From the IMG/VR virus record IMGVR_UViG_3300037089_000228, positions 1-45,325 of that record: a stretch of 45,325 bases of DNA; one strand, given 5' to 3'. Position 1 is the first letter of the stretch; every line of letters begins with the position of its first letter. A program made the translations under genes and the position numbers. Origin of the DNA: a virus. Shown here piece after piece: positions 16,768 through 23,986 of the stretch. Below the pieces are notes generated by a model. That model did not search any database. It was not told the DNA's origin and saw nothing but the letters and a program-made list of their open reading frames with translations.

Positions 16768-17516
16768 CAGGGCACCACCTGATCCAAGAGCGGGAAGATG
16801 TAGTTGCGCTTCTCCTCAACGTGGACCATGCCCTTCTTCAGGTTGCCCCAGCCCTTCTCCCGGTTCTCCGCGCACATGCGCTCGATGTTGCCCTCATAGC
16901 GGGCGGCGATGGCCTCAGCGGGGCCGATCTGATGGTAGTGCAACAGGTAGGCGGAGGGCGTGGCGAAGGGCCAGTCATGGCCGACGCGCAGCTTGCGCCC
17001 GTCATGCAGCACCGGATCGGCCTCGTGCTGCCCGATGCCAAGGGCGCTGTCCCTGACCAGCTTCGGGTTGAAAAGGCATGGCTTCGCGTACCACTTGTCG
17101 TCGGGCGCGCCGAACTTGATCTCGTCGTAAATCTGGCCAGGACCGGTCGGCAGCCGCCCCGAGAACATCTCGAAGCCGTGCGTCTTGATGACCGCGGCTC
17201 CCTTAGCCATGTACGCCGCCAGCGTCTTCGCCGCACCCTCGGGGAACCAGATGAACTCGTCGGCGTCCACCACGATCACCCAGTCAGCGGTCGTGGCCTT
17301 CCAGCAGGAATTGCACAATTCCATGTACCGCGTGTTGCTCACCTCGGGGCAGTCCCACGGGATGATGACCACGCCCTTGGGCAATCGCAGTTTCAGCGGT
17401 TGCCCTGCGTTGTGGATGACCAGCTTCGATGCGAACGTCCGGTAGTGCCGGATGATGTACGGCAGCAGCCAGGTCTCGTAGTAGAACAGAACGTGAACCT
17501 CGACCTTGATTTTCAT
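16767..17516 (-). CDS. GT-A glycosyltransferase (Glyco_tranf_2_4-like)
   Basis: 249 residues; ATG at 17516 overlaps the stop of the upstream gene as TAATG. The protein opens KIKVEVHVLFYYETWLLPYI, a family-2-type beginning ('N E..LL.ywl.Hy'), and has IVVDADEFIWFPEG (81-94), where DAD is the metal-binding DxD. HDWPFATPSAYLLHYHQIGP (about 195-214) contains the late His pair usual in this family. It lacks a signal peptide and transmembrane segments, so it acts in the cytoplasm. Acceptor unknown. Its neighbours are a GT2 enzyme upstream and a methyltransferase downstream. Confidence 0.8.
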   Translation of the reverse strand: MKIKVEVHVLFYYETWLLPYIIRHYRTFASKLVIHNAGQPLKLRLPKGVVIIPWDCPEVSNTRYMELCNSCWKATTADWVIVVDADEFIWFPEGAAKTLAAYMAKGAAVIKTHGFEMFSGRLPTGPGQIYDEIKFGAPDDKWYAKPCLFNPKLVRDSALGIGQHEADPVLHDGRKLRVGHDWPFATPSAYLLHYHQIGPAEAIAARYEGNIERMCAENREKGWGNLKKGMVHVEEKRNYIFPLLDQVVP

Positions 17517-18184
17517 TAGACACCCGCCAGTTTCCGCAAATCCTCGTCTGACTTGAAAAACGGTGCATACGCCGCCGCGTCCTTGCCGATCAGCTTGCGC
17601 AGCTGCTTCAGGTCCGGGTCGGGGTTGGCATGGTTGGGCAGCATGGAGACATGCTCCCCGGAATATCCTATCGTTCCCGGCAGGGACTTCATGCCGATCA
17701 CCCGCCGCTCCCCGTCGCCGGGCAGGCGCAGGTGGCGGTTGCGCTCCAGCCTCCAGAGGCGCGTGTCGAACCACTGGTTGTCAAAGGCAGTGATGATGGA
17801 GCAGAAGGTCGGGATCAGGTCGGAACTGAGCGCGGTCTGACAGAGCGAGGCATGCCGGGCGTTCTCGCAGTTCGACCACCAGCGCCAGCGCACGTTGTAG
17901 TAGATGGCCTGCCCCTCGCCCACGATTTCATAACCCTTGGCCAGCCACTCCTCGCACCATTCCAGCCACGTCGGGGCGTACCAGTCGTCGTCCTCCCAGA
18001 TGACCAGACCGTCGCCCTTGACCCTGCCGCCCTCGAACGCCTTGAGCAGCTTGAAGCCCATTTTCTCCGGGCCGTCCAGCACGAGCCACTGGTCGGGCGG
18101 GCGCGTCTGCCGCTCGATGTACTTCCGGCAGAGCTTCATCGCCTCGGGGCGCTTCCACGTGGCGGTGATGACGGTCAGTTTCAT
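17516..18184 (-). CDS. GT2-like glycosyltransferase
   Basis: 222 residues, start set by ATGA overlap with the methyltransferase stop. MKLTVITATWKRPEAMKLCR is the classic N-terminal nucleotide-sugar strand of family 2. It is followed by DQWLVLDG (31-38) and VIWEDDDWYAPTWLEW (61-76), the D-x-D metal site with an aromatic follower. Basic residues RLERNRHLRLPGDGERRVIG come near 150-170. No membrane segments. The C-terminal part includes SLPGTIGYSGEHVS, which may form the acceptor site. One of three GT-A enzymes in the cassette, which suggests an oligosaccharide of at least three to four sugars. Confidence 0.8.
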   Translation of the reverse strand: MKLTVITATWKRPEAMKLCRKYIERQTRPPDQWLVLDGPEKMGFKLLKAFEGGRVKGDGLVIWEDDDWYAPTWLEWCEEWLAKGYEIVGEGQAIYYNVRWRWWSNCENARHASLCQTALSSDLIPTFCSIITAFDNQWFDTRLWRLERNRHLRLPGDGERRVIGMKSLPGTIGYSGEHVSMLPNHANPDPDLKQLRKLIGKDAAAYAPFFKSDEDLRKLAGV

Positions 18185-18774
18185 GGCTTGCCGTTGCGGT
18201 ACGCCCGCATCCCGTTCTGGTGGTGGTCGAGCGGATACTTTTCCATGAACAGGAACCACGGCTCCCACGGGAAGCCGATGAGTTCCAGCGCCTCGTTGAC
18301 GCAGATGCCGAACTCGGGAATCTCCGGGCCGGTGTACTCGTAGCCCGTGCGCTGCGACTTCGGGTTGGTGTCGTGGTACAGCATGAAGCCGCCCCTCACC
18401 ACCTTGCTAAAGAAATTGAAGGTGTCCAGAATGACGCCGTTGCGCGAGTGGTTGCCGTCCACAAACACGAGGTCGAGCCCGCCGGGCACGAGGTAGAACC
18501 CCTCCTCGGACTTGGTGCGGATCATCACGGCGCCGGGAAACGGGTCGGGACATTCATCGTGCAGGAGGAGGCTGGGTTCCACCCCCCAGTAGCGGATGGT
18601 TGAGCCGCGGTCCTCCAGAAACTTCTTCATGCCCCGCGCCGTGGCGCCATTGTAGGTGCCGATCTCGCAGACGCGCACCTCCGCCTTCTTGCAAAGCTCC
18701 GAGAGCGCGGCGTCCATCACGTCGCAGTCCTCCTCGAACATCATGCCATACCGCTCAAATAATGTGTGCTTCAT
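18181..18774 (-). CDS. SAM-dependent methyltransferase, class I (Methyltransf_24-like)
   Basis: 197 residues, ATG 18774 chosen because AAGGA precedes it at good spacing; the longer frame upstream is a shadow. Motif I is VRVCEIGTYNGATARGMKKF (33-52), then RYWGVEPS (61-68), and LDLVFVDGNHSRNGVILD (100-117), the Methyltransf_24 'D..fiDG.Hs' motif. An HDTNP sequence near 134-138 is the usual late His-Asp. The family includes enzymes acting on sugars and small molecules. Two bases separate it from the upstream glycosyltransferase stop, and ATGA couples it to the next glycosyltransferase. Confidence 0.8.
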   Translation of the reverse strand: MKHTLFERYGMMFEEDCDVMDAALSELCKKAEVRVCEIGTYNGATARGMKKFLEDRGSTIRYWGVEPSLLLHDECPDPFPGAVMIRTKSEEGFYLVPGGLDLVFVDGNHSRNGVILDTFNFFSKVVRGGFMLYHDTNPKSQRTGYEYTGPEIPEFGICVNEALELIGFPWEPWFLFMEKYPLDHHQNGMRAYRNGKP

Positions 18775-18776
18775 GG

Positions 18777-19532
18777 TTACTTCCTTGGTTTCTTGAGGTG
18801 GATCACCTTGTCCTCCGTGGGCTCCTGCCCCGGTATCGGCGGCCATTCGCCCGCAGGGTAGAGCGTGCCGTCCCCGTCGCGGTGCTTCAGCTTGACCGCC
18901 GTGTCCACCCAGACCGAGATGCGGCACATGCGGCAGAGATAGTCGCAGAAATAGTCCTCCGGCAGCAGGTCGCCCGCCTTCTGGAGGTCGTGGTAGACGA
19001 CGAGGTTTTGGAAGAAGCCGTTCACCACGCTGCCGGTGTCCCGGTCGGTGTAGGAAATCTGCGGGTAAATCTTGGCAAGGTTTTCAAACAGCTGGCGATG
19101 GTAGAGCTTGAGGCCCGCCCCGCACTCCATGACCTGAAGCACGGTCTCCTTCTGCTTCTCCGCCTCAAACAGGAAGGTCGCCACCCAGTGCGGCCTGACC
19201 CCCTTGGTCGTGTAGAGCGCGCCAATGACCGGCAGCTTCTTGGACAGCAGTTGCAGGACGTGCGCGGCGTTTGATTCCACGTCATAGTCGCGGAAAAGGA
19301 GCCACTTGCACTTGCTCTTGAGAAAGTTTTCCACCAGCCGGTTGCGGGCGGGGATGAGCCCCTGGTCGCAAAAGGCCAGCACGAACTCGTAGGGGCAGTC
19401 CGGGTCGCGGGAGAGCAGGGTCAGGTCGTCCAGTTGCGCGGCGAACTGCGGGTTGAGCTGCTTGAGCGTCCGCAAATCCTTCAGCGGAGTCGCCACCATG
19501 ACCTGAATCTTCTTTGGGCGTTTATGTTTCAT
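18777..19532 (-). CDS. GT-A-like glycosyltransferase, first gene of the cassette
   Basis: 251 residues from ATG 19532 (a TTG twelve bases upstream is also open). A basic start is followed by KIQVMVATPLKDL and PYEFVLAFCDQGLIPARNRL (47-66), then WLLFRDYDVE (77-86). The order 'P..RN.l...Fl....llf.D.D' is typical of phage and bacterial GT-A glycosyltransferases; DYD is the probable metal site. YHRQLFENL (near 147-155) and LLPEDYFCDYLCRM (about 191-204) also fit. It overlaps the GroES-like gene by 11 bases, so the cassette is transcribed with the head genes. Confidence 0.75.
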   Translation of the reverse strand: MKHKRPKKIQVMVATPLKDLRTLKQLNPQFAAQLDDLTLLSRDPDCPYEFVLAFCDQGLIPARNRLVENFLKSKCKWLLFRDYDVESNAAHVLQLLSKKLPVIGALYTTKGVRPHWVATFLFEAEKQKETVLQVMECGAGLKLYHRQLFENLAKIYPQISYTDRDTGSVVNGFFQNLVVYHDLQKAGDLLPEDYFCDYLCRMCRISVWVDTAVKLKHRDGDGTLYPAGEWPPIPGQEPTEDKVIHLKKPRK

Positions 19533-19800
19533 GGGCCAGTCCAACTAGGTCTTGTTCTCGGAGCAGGGTGAAGGTGCGGTTGTCCCAGTGGTAGTGGTCG
19601 CCCGCATAGTCCTTCAGGGCCACGCGGTCGCCCACCTTGCACGCCGTCACGCGGGCGCCGACGCCCACCACCGTCGCCAGCACGGTCGGGGCGTAGCGGG
19701 TCGTTTTCTCAAGGCACTCGGGCACGAGGATGGCCCCCACCTTGAGCGGCTTGGCCGGGTCTTTCTCGACCAGCACGCGGTTGCCAATGGGCTGGATCAT
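19522..19800 (-). CDS. GroES-like co-chaperonin (Cpn10)
   Basis: 92 residues, the normal GroES length (about 95). The start IQPIGNRVLVEKDPAKP matches Cpn10 'I.PL.DRVLV...'. The mobile loop carries hydrophobic GAILVPE (22-28; GroES has GGIVL). ATVVGVGARVTACKVGDRVA (42-61) matches 'G.V.AVG.G......VKVGD.V', and the end FTLLREQDLVGL matches 'Y.i..E.DILA'. It would cap the host GroEL during folding of phage proteins, as T4 gp31 does for its capsid protein. It sits in the head operon, two genes after the scaffold and before the glycan cassette, ATGA-coupled to the upstream gene. Confidence 0.85.
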   Translation of the reverse strand: MIQPIGNRVLVEKDPAKPLKVGAILVPECLEKTTRYAPTVLATVVGVGARVTACKVGDRVALKDYAGDHYHWDNRTFTLLREQDLVGLAHET

Positions 19801-20228
19801 CTGTGAAAATCCTCCGGTGTCTTGCGAACCGCCTTGACCGGCTTCACCTTTTCGGGCTTGCGGGCAAGGTGCTGGAACTTGTCGGGATTTTCCACGATTT
19901 CCTTCACTACATCAGCCTCGCTCGGACCGATGTGCGCAAAGCTATCAGTGGGATCAACGATCTCGCTCTCGGGCAATTCCTCAATCTTGTCCTGCCCGGT
20001 GATCTTGAGCCACCAGTTTCTCCACCGATTATCGGTCGTAGGCAATCCCGCGGCGATCCGGCGTCGAGCCTCCAGAACCGGCTTGATTTCCAGCTCGTAC
20101 CGTTGCTCGGCGGTGAGTTCCGGCTTTGCAGTTGGCGGACGCCACGCTATCTGGATGTTCATGATTTTGGTTTCCTCTTGCGCCACGTGGTCATCATATT
20201 CACGGCGCAAGGCTTCATTGGATGGCAT
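19797..20228 (-). CDS. Hypothetical protein between scaffold and GroES
   Basis: 143 residues. It is charged, with a basic start, a central RYELEIKPVLEARRRIAAGL (about 43-62), NRWRNWWLKITGQDKIEELP (67-86) and a Lys/Pro-rich end. An internal ATG (codon 23, MNIQIAWRPP) is an alternative start. No domain was recognised. Its stop overlaps the GroES start as ATGA, so the two are probably translated together. A head-assembly accessory role is possible from context. Confidence 0.7.
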   Translation of the reverse strand: MPSNEALRREYDDHVAQEETKIMNIQIAWRPPTAKPELTAEQRYELEIKPVLEARRRIAAGLPTTDNRWRNWWLKITGQDKIEELPESEIVDPTDSFAHIGPSEADVVKEIVENPDKFQHLARKPEKVKPVKAVRKTPEDFHR

Positions 20229-20231
20229 GGC

Positions 20232-21203
20232 TCAGGTTCCCGATTGCCCCCGCTGCGGGCGGTTTGCGTGCGCCAGCCGGCGCAGGCTGTTGACCTTCTC
20301 CACCGCCGCCTCGTGCGCCTCCGCCGAAATGTTCCCCTGGTTCCAGTAGGCCGCCCAGTCGGGGTTGTTCTTGTTCGATTGGATGTCCACCGCCGCCGCC
20401 TCCGCCGTGGCCGGCGTAAGGTTGCCCGCCAAGGCGATGTTGCCCATGTCTCCCGTCACGAGCTTGGACTCGCTCATCAAGCCGCCCAGCCGCGCCAGCA
20501 TCATGAAGATCGTGGCGTCCTTCATGTACATGCTCTTGGCGTCCACGCCCCAGCGGCGCCCGGCGCGGGCCGCCAAGTCCTGCGCCTTCTCGTAGCTGAC
20601 GCCGAGTTCCTTCTGGATGTGCTCGCGGATCAGCTGGTCCTGCCGGGTGAGAAATTCCTGCTCGGCCTGCTGCTGCGCCGCCCCCGCCTTCTTGGCCATG
20701 TCGATCTGGAGCTTGGCCAAGCCCTGCAATGCCTGCGGGGAAAGGCCGTTTTCAAAAGCGAGCTTGGCCGCTTGGTCGGCAAACTCCTGATTCCACTGCG
20801 CCTCGGGGATGTCATCGGGGCGCTTGAGACCGTAGCCCTCCGGCTTCTCGGGCGCGCCGTTCACCTTGCGCAGCAGCGCCTGCCGCTCCGCCACCATCTC
20901 GGGCGTGGCGTTGGGCGGCAGCGGCTCCACGATGCCCTTCTTCGAGGCGAAGCTGGCCTTTTCCTTGAAGCTCTTGATGAAGTCGCCGGGCGTCTTGTAG
21001 ACGGACAATTCCTTGGCCAGCGCCTTGATGTCGTCGGGAGCCTTGTCGAGGCGGGTGTGGTCGAAGGTGCCGTCGTTCTTGACCCAGCCCTGCTCCCAGT
21101 GTTCGGTCGAGGCGGGTGCGCCGCCGCCGGCCTGCGCATTAGGGTCCAGGCTTTGGGCCGGCTGGGTGTTGGGGTCGGATGACTGGCTGGTGGGGTCTGG
21201 CAT
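20232..21203 (-). CDS. Scaffolding protein candidate
   Basis: 323 residues. The N-terminus (1-35) is Gln/Pro/Ser/Asp-rich and disordered. The body is highly helical and charged, with EFADQAAKLAFENGLSPQAL (about 139-158), a QQQAEQEFLTRQDQLIREHI coiled stretch and a basic end (RRLAHANRPQRGQSG). The same layout (acidic disordered start, helical body, basic C-terminus, about 300 residues, downstream of the portal) is usual in podovirus scaffold proteins. In most relatives the capsid gene follows directly; here about 6.3 kb intervenes. Its 5' end is overlapped by a small coupled frame (21139-21312). Confidence 0.75.
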   Translation of the reverse strand: MPDPTSQSSDPNTQPAQSLDPNAQAGGGAPASTEHWEQGWVKNDGTFDHTRLDKAPDDIKALAKELSVYKTPGDFIKSFKEKASFASKKGIVEPLPPNATPEMVAERQALLRKVNGAPEKPEGYGLKRPDDIPEAQWNQEFADQAAKLAFENGLSPQALQGLAKLQIDMAKKAGAAQQQAEQEFLTRQDQLIREHIQKELGVSYEKAQDLAARAGRRWGVDAKSMYMKDATIFMMLARLGGLMSESKLVTGDMGNIALAGNLTPATAEAAAVDIQSNKNNPDWAAYWNQGNISAEAHEAAVEKVNSLRRLAHANRPQRGQSGT

Positions 21204-21312
21204 GAGGGGGAATGATTGGGGGTTTGGGAGCGAAGTTTTCCACGGTCAGGCGGCCATCCGCAAAGCGCGTGGTCTTGGAGAAGATTTGGAAGCGCGGCTT
21301 GTCCTTGGTCAT
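21139..21312 (-). CDS. Small frame coupled to tailspike stop, overlapping scaffold start
   Basis: 57 residues (MTKDKPRFQIFSKTTRFADG, then RLTVENFAPKPPIIPP). The ATG overlaps the stop of the tailspike gene as ATGA, and the frame runs 65 bases into the scaffold gene in another frame. The first 30 residues look like a real beta-rich peptide; the remainder is Pro-rich and dictated by the scaffold codons. Possibly a small virion protein whose translation leads ribosomes to the scaffold start. No homology is claimed. Confidence 0.5.
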   Translation of the reverse strand: MTKDKPRFQIFSKTTRFADGRLTVENFAPKPPIIPPHARPHQPVIRPQHPAGPKPGP

Positions 21313-22586
21313 GTCGTGACGAAGCCGCCGTTGTTTACGAGCAGCGTGCCGCCGCCGTTGATGCGGTTGGTCGAGCCGCAGCTGCCGTTGGAGCAGGAGG
21401 CGTCGACGTAGACGCCGGTCTGGTTGGTGTCGGCCCAGAAGACGTTGCCGAGGATCGACACGCAGACGCAGCGATAGAGCTTGACGCAGCTGACGGTGTA
21501 GTTGCCGGCATCCTTGGGGGAGAAGTCGCTGCCACTGATGACGAGGTTGTCCACCCAGGCGCCGTAGGCCGAGGGGGAGAAGTCGATGTACTGGCAGTTG
21601 CCGCCGGGTTCGAACTCGCAGTCGGCGATGATGACCCGCGTGAGACGGCCTGAAGTTGCCGGCCCGTTAAACTCGCACGCCCCGCTTGCGAAGTCCTCGA
21701 ATTGACAGCCGGTGAACCAGAGATCGGCGGAAACCTGACCGTTCGTATGTTGCCATGTAAATCCCCACCCACCGCCCTGAAATAGGCAGTGATCGAACTT
21801 GAGGCCGTCCACGTAGGCTAAAACCCCGGTGGTCGAGCCGTCAAAGGTGCAATTGACGAAAGTGCCTCCGCCTTTATCCAGACTGACCACGTTGGTGATA
21901 TTGACGCCGTTGGTGCCCTGCGTGAAGATGCTCTTGGACACCATGATGCCAGCCACGTTGAGGTTAATGGAGTTGGTGCCACCGATGAACGAGCAGGCGT
22001 CGATGATGCTTCCGCCGTTGTAGTAAGGGGGCACAGAGGAGGCGGTGATGGTGCAGGAGCTAGTGCCGCCCGTGGTCTGCAGGGCGATGCCCCGCAAGGT
22101 GACGCTGTAGACCGTGTCGATCTTGAGGGCCTCGGAGGCGTTGCTCTGCTGGACCTTGGTGCAGTCCCGCCCGTCGCCCAGGACCGTGCACGGGACGGTG
22201 ATCGAGCTGATGGCGGCGTTGACGTAGTAGATCCCAACCCCGCCGCCGGGGAAGTAGAGCGTGCCACCGCCGTTCGCATTCAGCGCAGCGATGGCGGCGT
22301 TGATGGCGTTGGCGTTGGCCGTCTGGACGGTGCTGGTCTGGCCGGACCCGTTGACGGCGCCATAACTCTGAACATTGAAAAAAATGGAACTACTGCCCGG
22401 ACCAACTACATCGCCGGCTCCACCCGTGGCTGTCACTTTCACAATGCCCGTGCCCGGCTTGGGATCAACCGTGATGCCCGTTCCCGCAAGAATCTGCGAG
22501 ACCCCCGGCGCCGCCGTGCTGGGCTGGACTACGGCAGAGGACCGGGCCTGCGCGCTCAGTCCCGATGAAAAGACCTTGCGGGCCAT
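21309..22586 (-). CDS. Tailspike-type beta-helix protein (pectate-lyase-like)
   Basis: 425 residues. An N-terminal Ser/Ala/Gly-rich segment (1-70) leads to FFNVQSYGAVNGSG (about 69-82) and ANAINAAIAALNANGGGTLY (91-110). This is the start of the pectate lyase_3 / GH28-type right-handed beta helix ('v.dfGAkGDG.tDdt.Ai..Ai.a.....g..v..P.G.Y'). Repeating turns rich in Asn, Gly and Cys follow (SIIDACSFIGGTNSIN, FVNCTFDGSTTG, VIIADCEFEPGGNCQYIDFS). There are many cysteines for a phage spike. Such proteins bind or cut surface polysaccharide. Its location among portal and scaffold genes rather than with the fibre is unusual. No clear catalytic Asp pair could be assigned. Confidence 0.75.
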   Translation of the reverse strand: MARKVFSSGLSAQARSSAVVQPSTAAPGVSQILAGTGITVDPKPGTGIVKVTATGGAGDVVGPGSSSIFFNVQSYGAVNGSGQTSTVQTANANAINAAIAALNANGGGTLYFPGGGVGIYYVNAAISSITVPCTVLGDGRDCTKVQQSNASEALKIDTVYSVTLRGIALQTTGGTSSCTITASSVPPYYNGGSIIDACSFIGGTNSINLNVAGIMVSKSIFTQGTNGVNITNVVSLDKGGGTFVNCTFDGSTTGVLAYVDGLKFDHCLFQGGGWGFTWQHTNGQVSADLWFTGCQFEDFASGACEFNGPATSGRLTRVIIADCEFEPGGNCQYIDFSPSAYGAWVDNLVISGSDFSPKDAGNYTVSCVKLYRCVCVSILGNVFWADTNQTGVYVDASCSNGSCGSTNRINGGGTLLVNNGGFVTT

Positions 22587-22591
22587 GGGAC

Positions 22592-23284
22592 TTAGAAGTT
22601 TGCGCCCGCGCTTCCCGCCGCGTGCTTGCCGCGGTACACCACCTCAATCTCGCCCCGCTTCTCCATCAGCGCCAGCTTCTCCGGTCTGTACGGGTCCTCG
22701 TAGGGGATGACCTGATCGGTCGCCTTGTCGCCCTTGAAGATTTCCTTCTTGGTGAAGGTGATGTGGGTGGCGCGCCGGGCGATGACCTGATCCTTCATCT
22801 TGAAGCGCGTCGAGCGGTACTCGCCACCGTGCGTGCCCTCGACCGCCCGCGAGTCGGTGCGGATGACATCGGCGCGCAGCCAGCGGTCCCGCGGGTCCTT
22901 GGACTCGGGTTCACCCTGCGCCGGCGGCACCAGGTACACGCCGTAGGTGTTTTGGAACTTGATCGGCTCGTACTTGAGCAAATCCTCGACATAGGCGGGC
23001 GTGCAGTCGCCCTGCATGAAGTGAATGATTGGCCGGGATGGCGCATTTTTGGGACGCACGTCCGGCGTCTGACCCTCCATCAGCACGGTGTCGGCGGTGA
23101 CTTTCTCGGCTTCCAAGAAGCCCTCGACCGACTTGTGGAACTTCTCCCATGTGTCGGCGTCCTTCCACCAGATGATCTTTAGCTCCCGGTCGAGCCGGGC
23201 CAGCGGCTCGGCGCGGTTGCGGCGGACGTGGACGATCTCGTCCTTTTCGTTGATGTCCAAAACGACGTTGCGGCGGTCTTCCAT
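22592..23284 (-). CDS. Hypothetical protein of the head operon
   Basis: 230 residues, strongly charged, no signal peptide or membrane segment. Notable segments are LARLDRELKIIWWKDADTWE (about 28-47), APSRPIIHFMQGDCTPAYVE (80-99) and ITFTKKEIFKGDKATDQVIP (about 173-192). No family is recognised. It lies five bases upstream of the tailspike gene and seven downstream of the Bbp19-like gene. A head-completion or connector accessory role would fit the order but has no sequence support. Confidence 0.7.
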   Translation of the reverse strand: MEDRRNVVLDINEKDEIVHVRRNRAEPLARLDRELKIIWWKDADTWEKFHKSVEGFLEAEKVTADTVLMEGQTPDVRPKNAPSRPIIHFMQGDCTPAYVEDLLKYEPIKFQNTYGVYLVPPAQGEPESKDPRDRWLRADVIRTDSRAVEGTHGGEYRSTRFKMKDQVIARRATHITFTKKEIFKGDKATDQVIPYEDPYRPEKLALMEKRGEIEVVYRGKHAAGSAGANF

Positions 23285-23290
23285 GATGGG

Positions 23291-23608
23291 TCAGGGGTTG
23301 GGGGTTGGCTTGCGTCTGCGGGAAATCTTGAGTGGCACCGGGTCGGGGGCCAGCGCGGCGAGCAGTTGACCGCGTGCGCGAAGCCATACCGCACGTCGCC
23401 CCTCGTTGTAAAGGAGATTATTTTCGGGGTACTCGCCGGAACGCAGCGCCTCGGCGCAAGGCCGGTAAGCGTGGCAGAAACTTTCGAGGTCGCGCCACAC
23501 GAGCTGCTGGTCGCTCGTGCGCGTCAATTCCGGGCCAAAGACGGCGAGGTACGCCTGTTGCAGCCGCCGGGTTTCGGTGGCCGCGGGGACGGGGTTGGGG
23601 GGGGGCAT
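23291..23608 (-). CDS. Bbp19-like phage protein
   Basis: 105 residues. The core ESFCHAYRPCAEALRSGEYP (about 46-65) followed by LLYNEGRRAVWLRARGQLLA (69-88) matches the Bbp19-like phage family pattern 'dL..FC......f..d......f..GrR.v.LrI...l'. The family is named after a podovirus BPP-1 gene between portal and capsid genes, and its function is unknown. It lies three bases downstream of the 118-residue gene. The C-terminus is Pro/Lys/Arg-rich. Its presence supports a BPP-1-like morphogenesis layout. Confidence 0.7.
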   Translation of the reverse strand: MPPPNPVPAATETRRLQQAYLAVFGPELTRTSDQQLVWRDLESFCHAYRPCAEALRSGEYPENNLLYNEGRRAVWLRARGQLLAALAPDPVPLKISRRRKPTPNP

Positions 23609-23611
23609 AAG

Positions 23612-23968
23612 TTAGATTCCGGCGTAGCCGGCGGCAGACCACACAATGCCGGAGGAAGTGGTCACGCACTTGATGTTCATCGCGGTGTTCTGGGAACCGG
23701 CGATGGGCGTGGAAAGGTTGATGGCCATGGGGCCAGAAGAGGCGGCGACATTGAAGGAGGCGATGACCGTGGTGCCGTCGAGTATAGACACGATAGTGGC
23801 GGTGGCCGAGCTGTTGGACAGGATGAGGTCGGTGAGGTAGATTCTCAGGTTGCGGGTCGTGGTGGGCCCGACCGCCGTCTGGGCGGTAAAGACGGCGTGC
23901 GAGCCGGTGTCGCTGATGGCGGTCACGCCGCTCGTCGCGTTGAGGGGAAATCTGGGGGATGCTGCCAT
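23612..23968 (-). CDS. Small beta-rich virion protein candidate
   Basis: 118 residues with alternating hydrophobic and Thr/Ser residues (LRIYLTDLILSNSSATATIV, VIASFNVAASSGPMAINLST), few charges and a Gly end. This fits a beta-sandwich exposed on a virion, such as a head fibre or decoration protein. It follows the portal gene. No known family. Confidence 0.65.
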   Translation of the reverse strand: MAASPRFPLNATSGVTAISDTGSHAVFTAQTAVGPTTTRNLRIYLTDLILSNSSATATIVSILDGTTVIASFNVAASSGPMAINLSTPIAGSQNTAMNIKCVTTSSGIVWSAAGYAGI

Positions 23969-23986
23969 GGGAGGAATGATTTTGGG

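Noticed and set aside
14100-19532. Serotype-converting (gtr) cassette
   Set aside because: No GtrA flippase, GtrB bactoprenol transferase or polytopic membrane transferase is present; all products look soluble.
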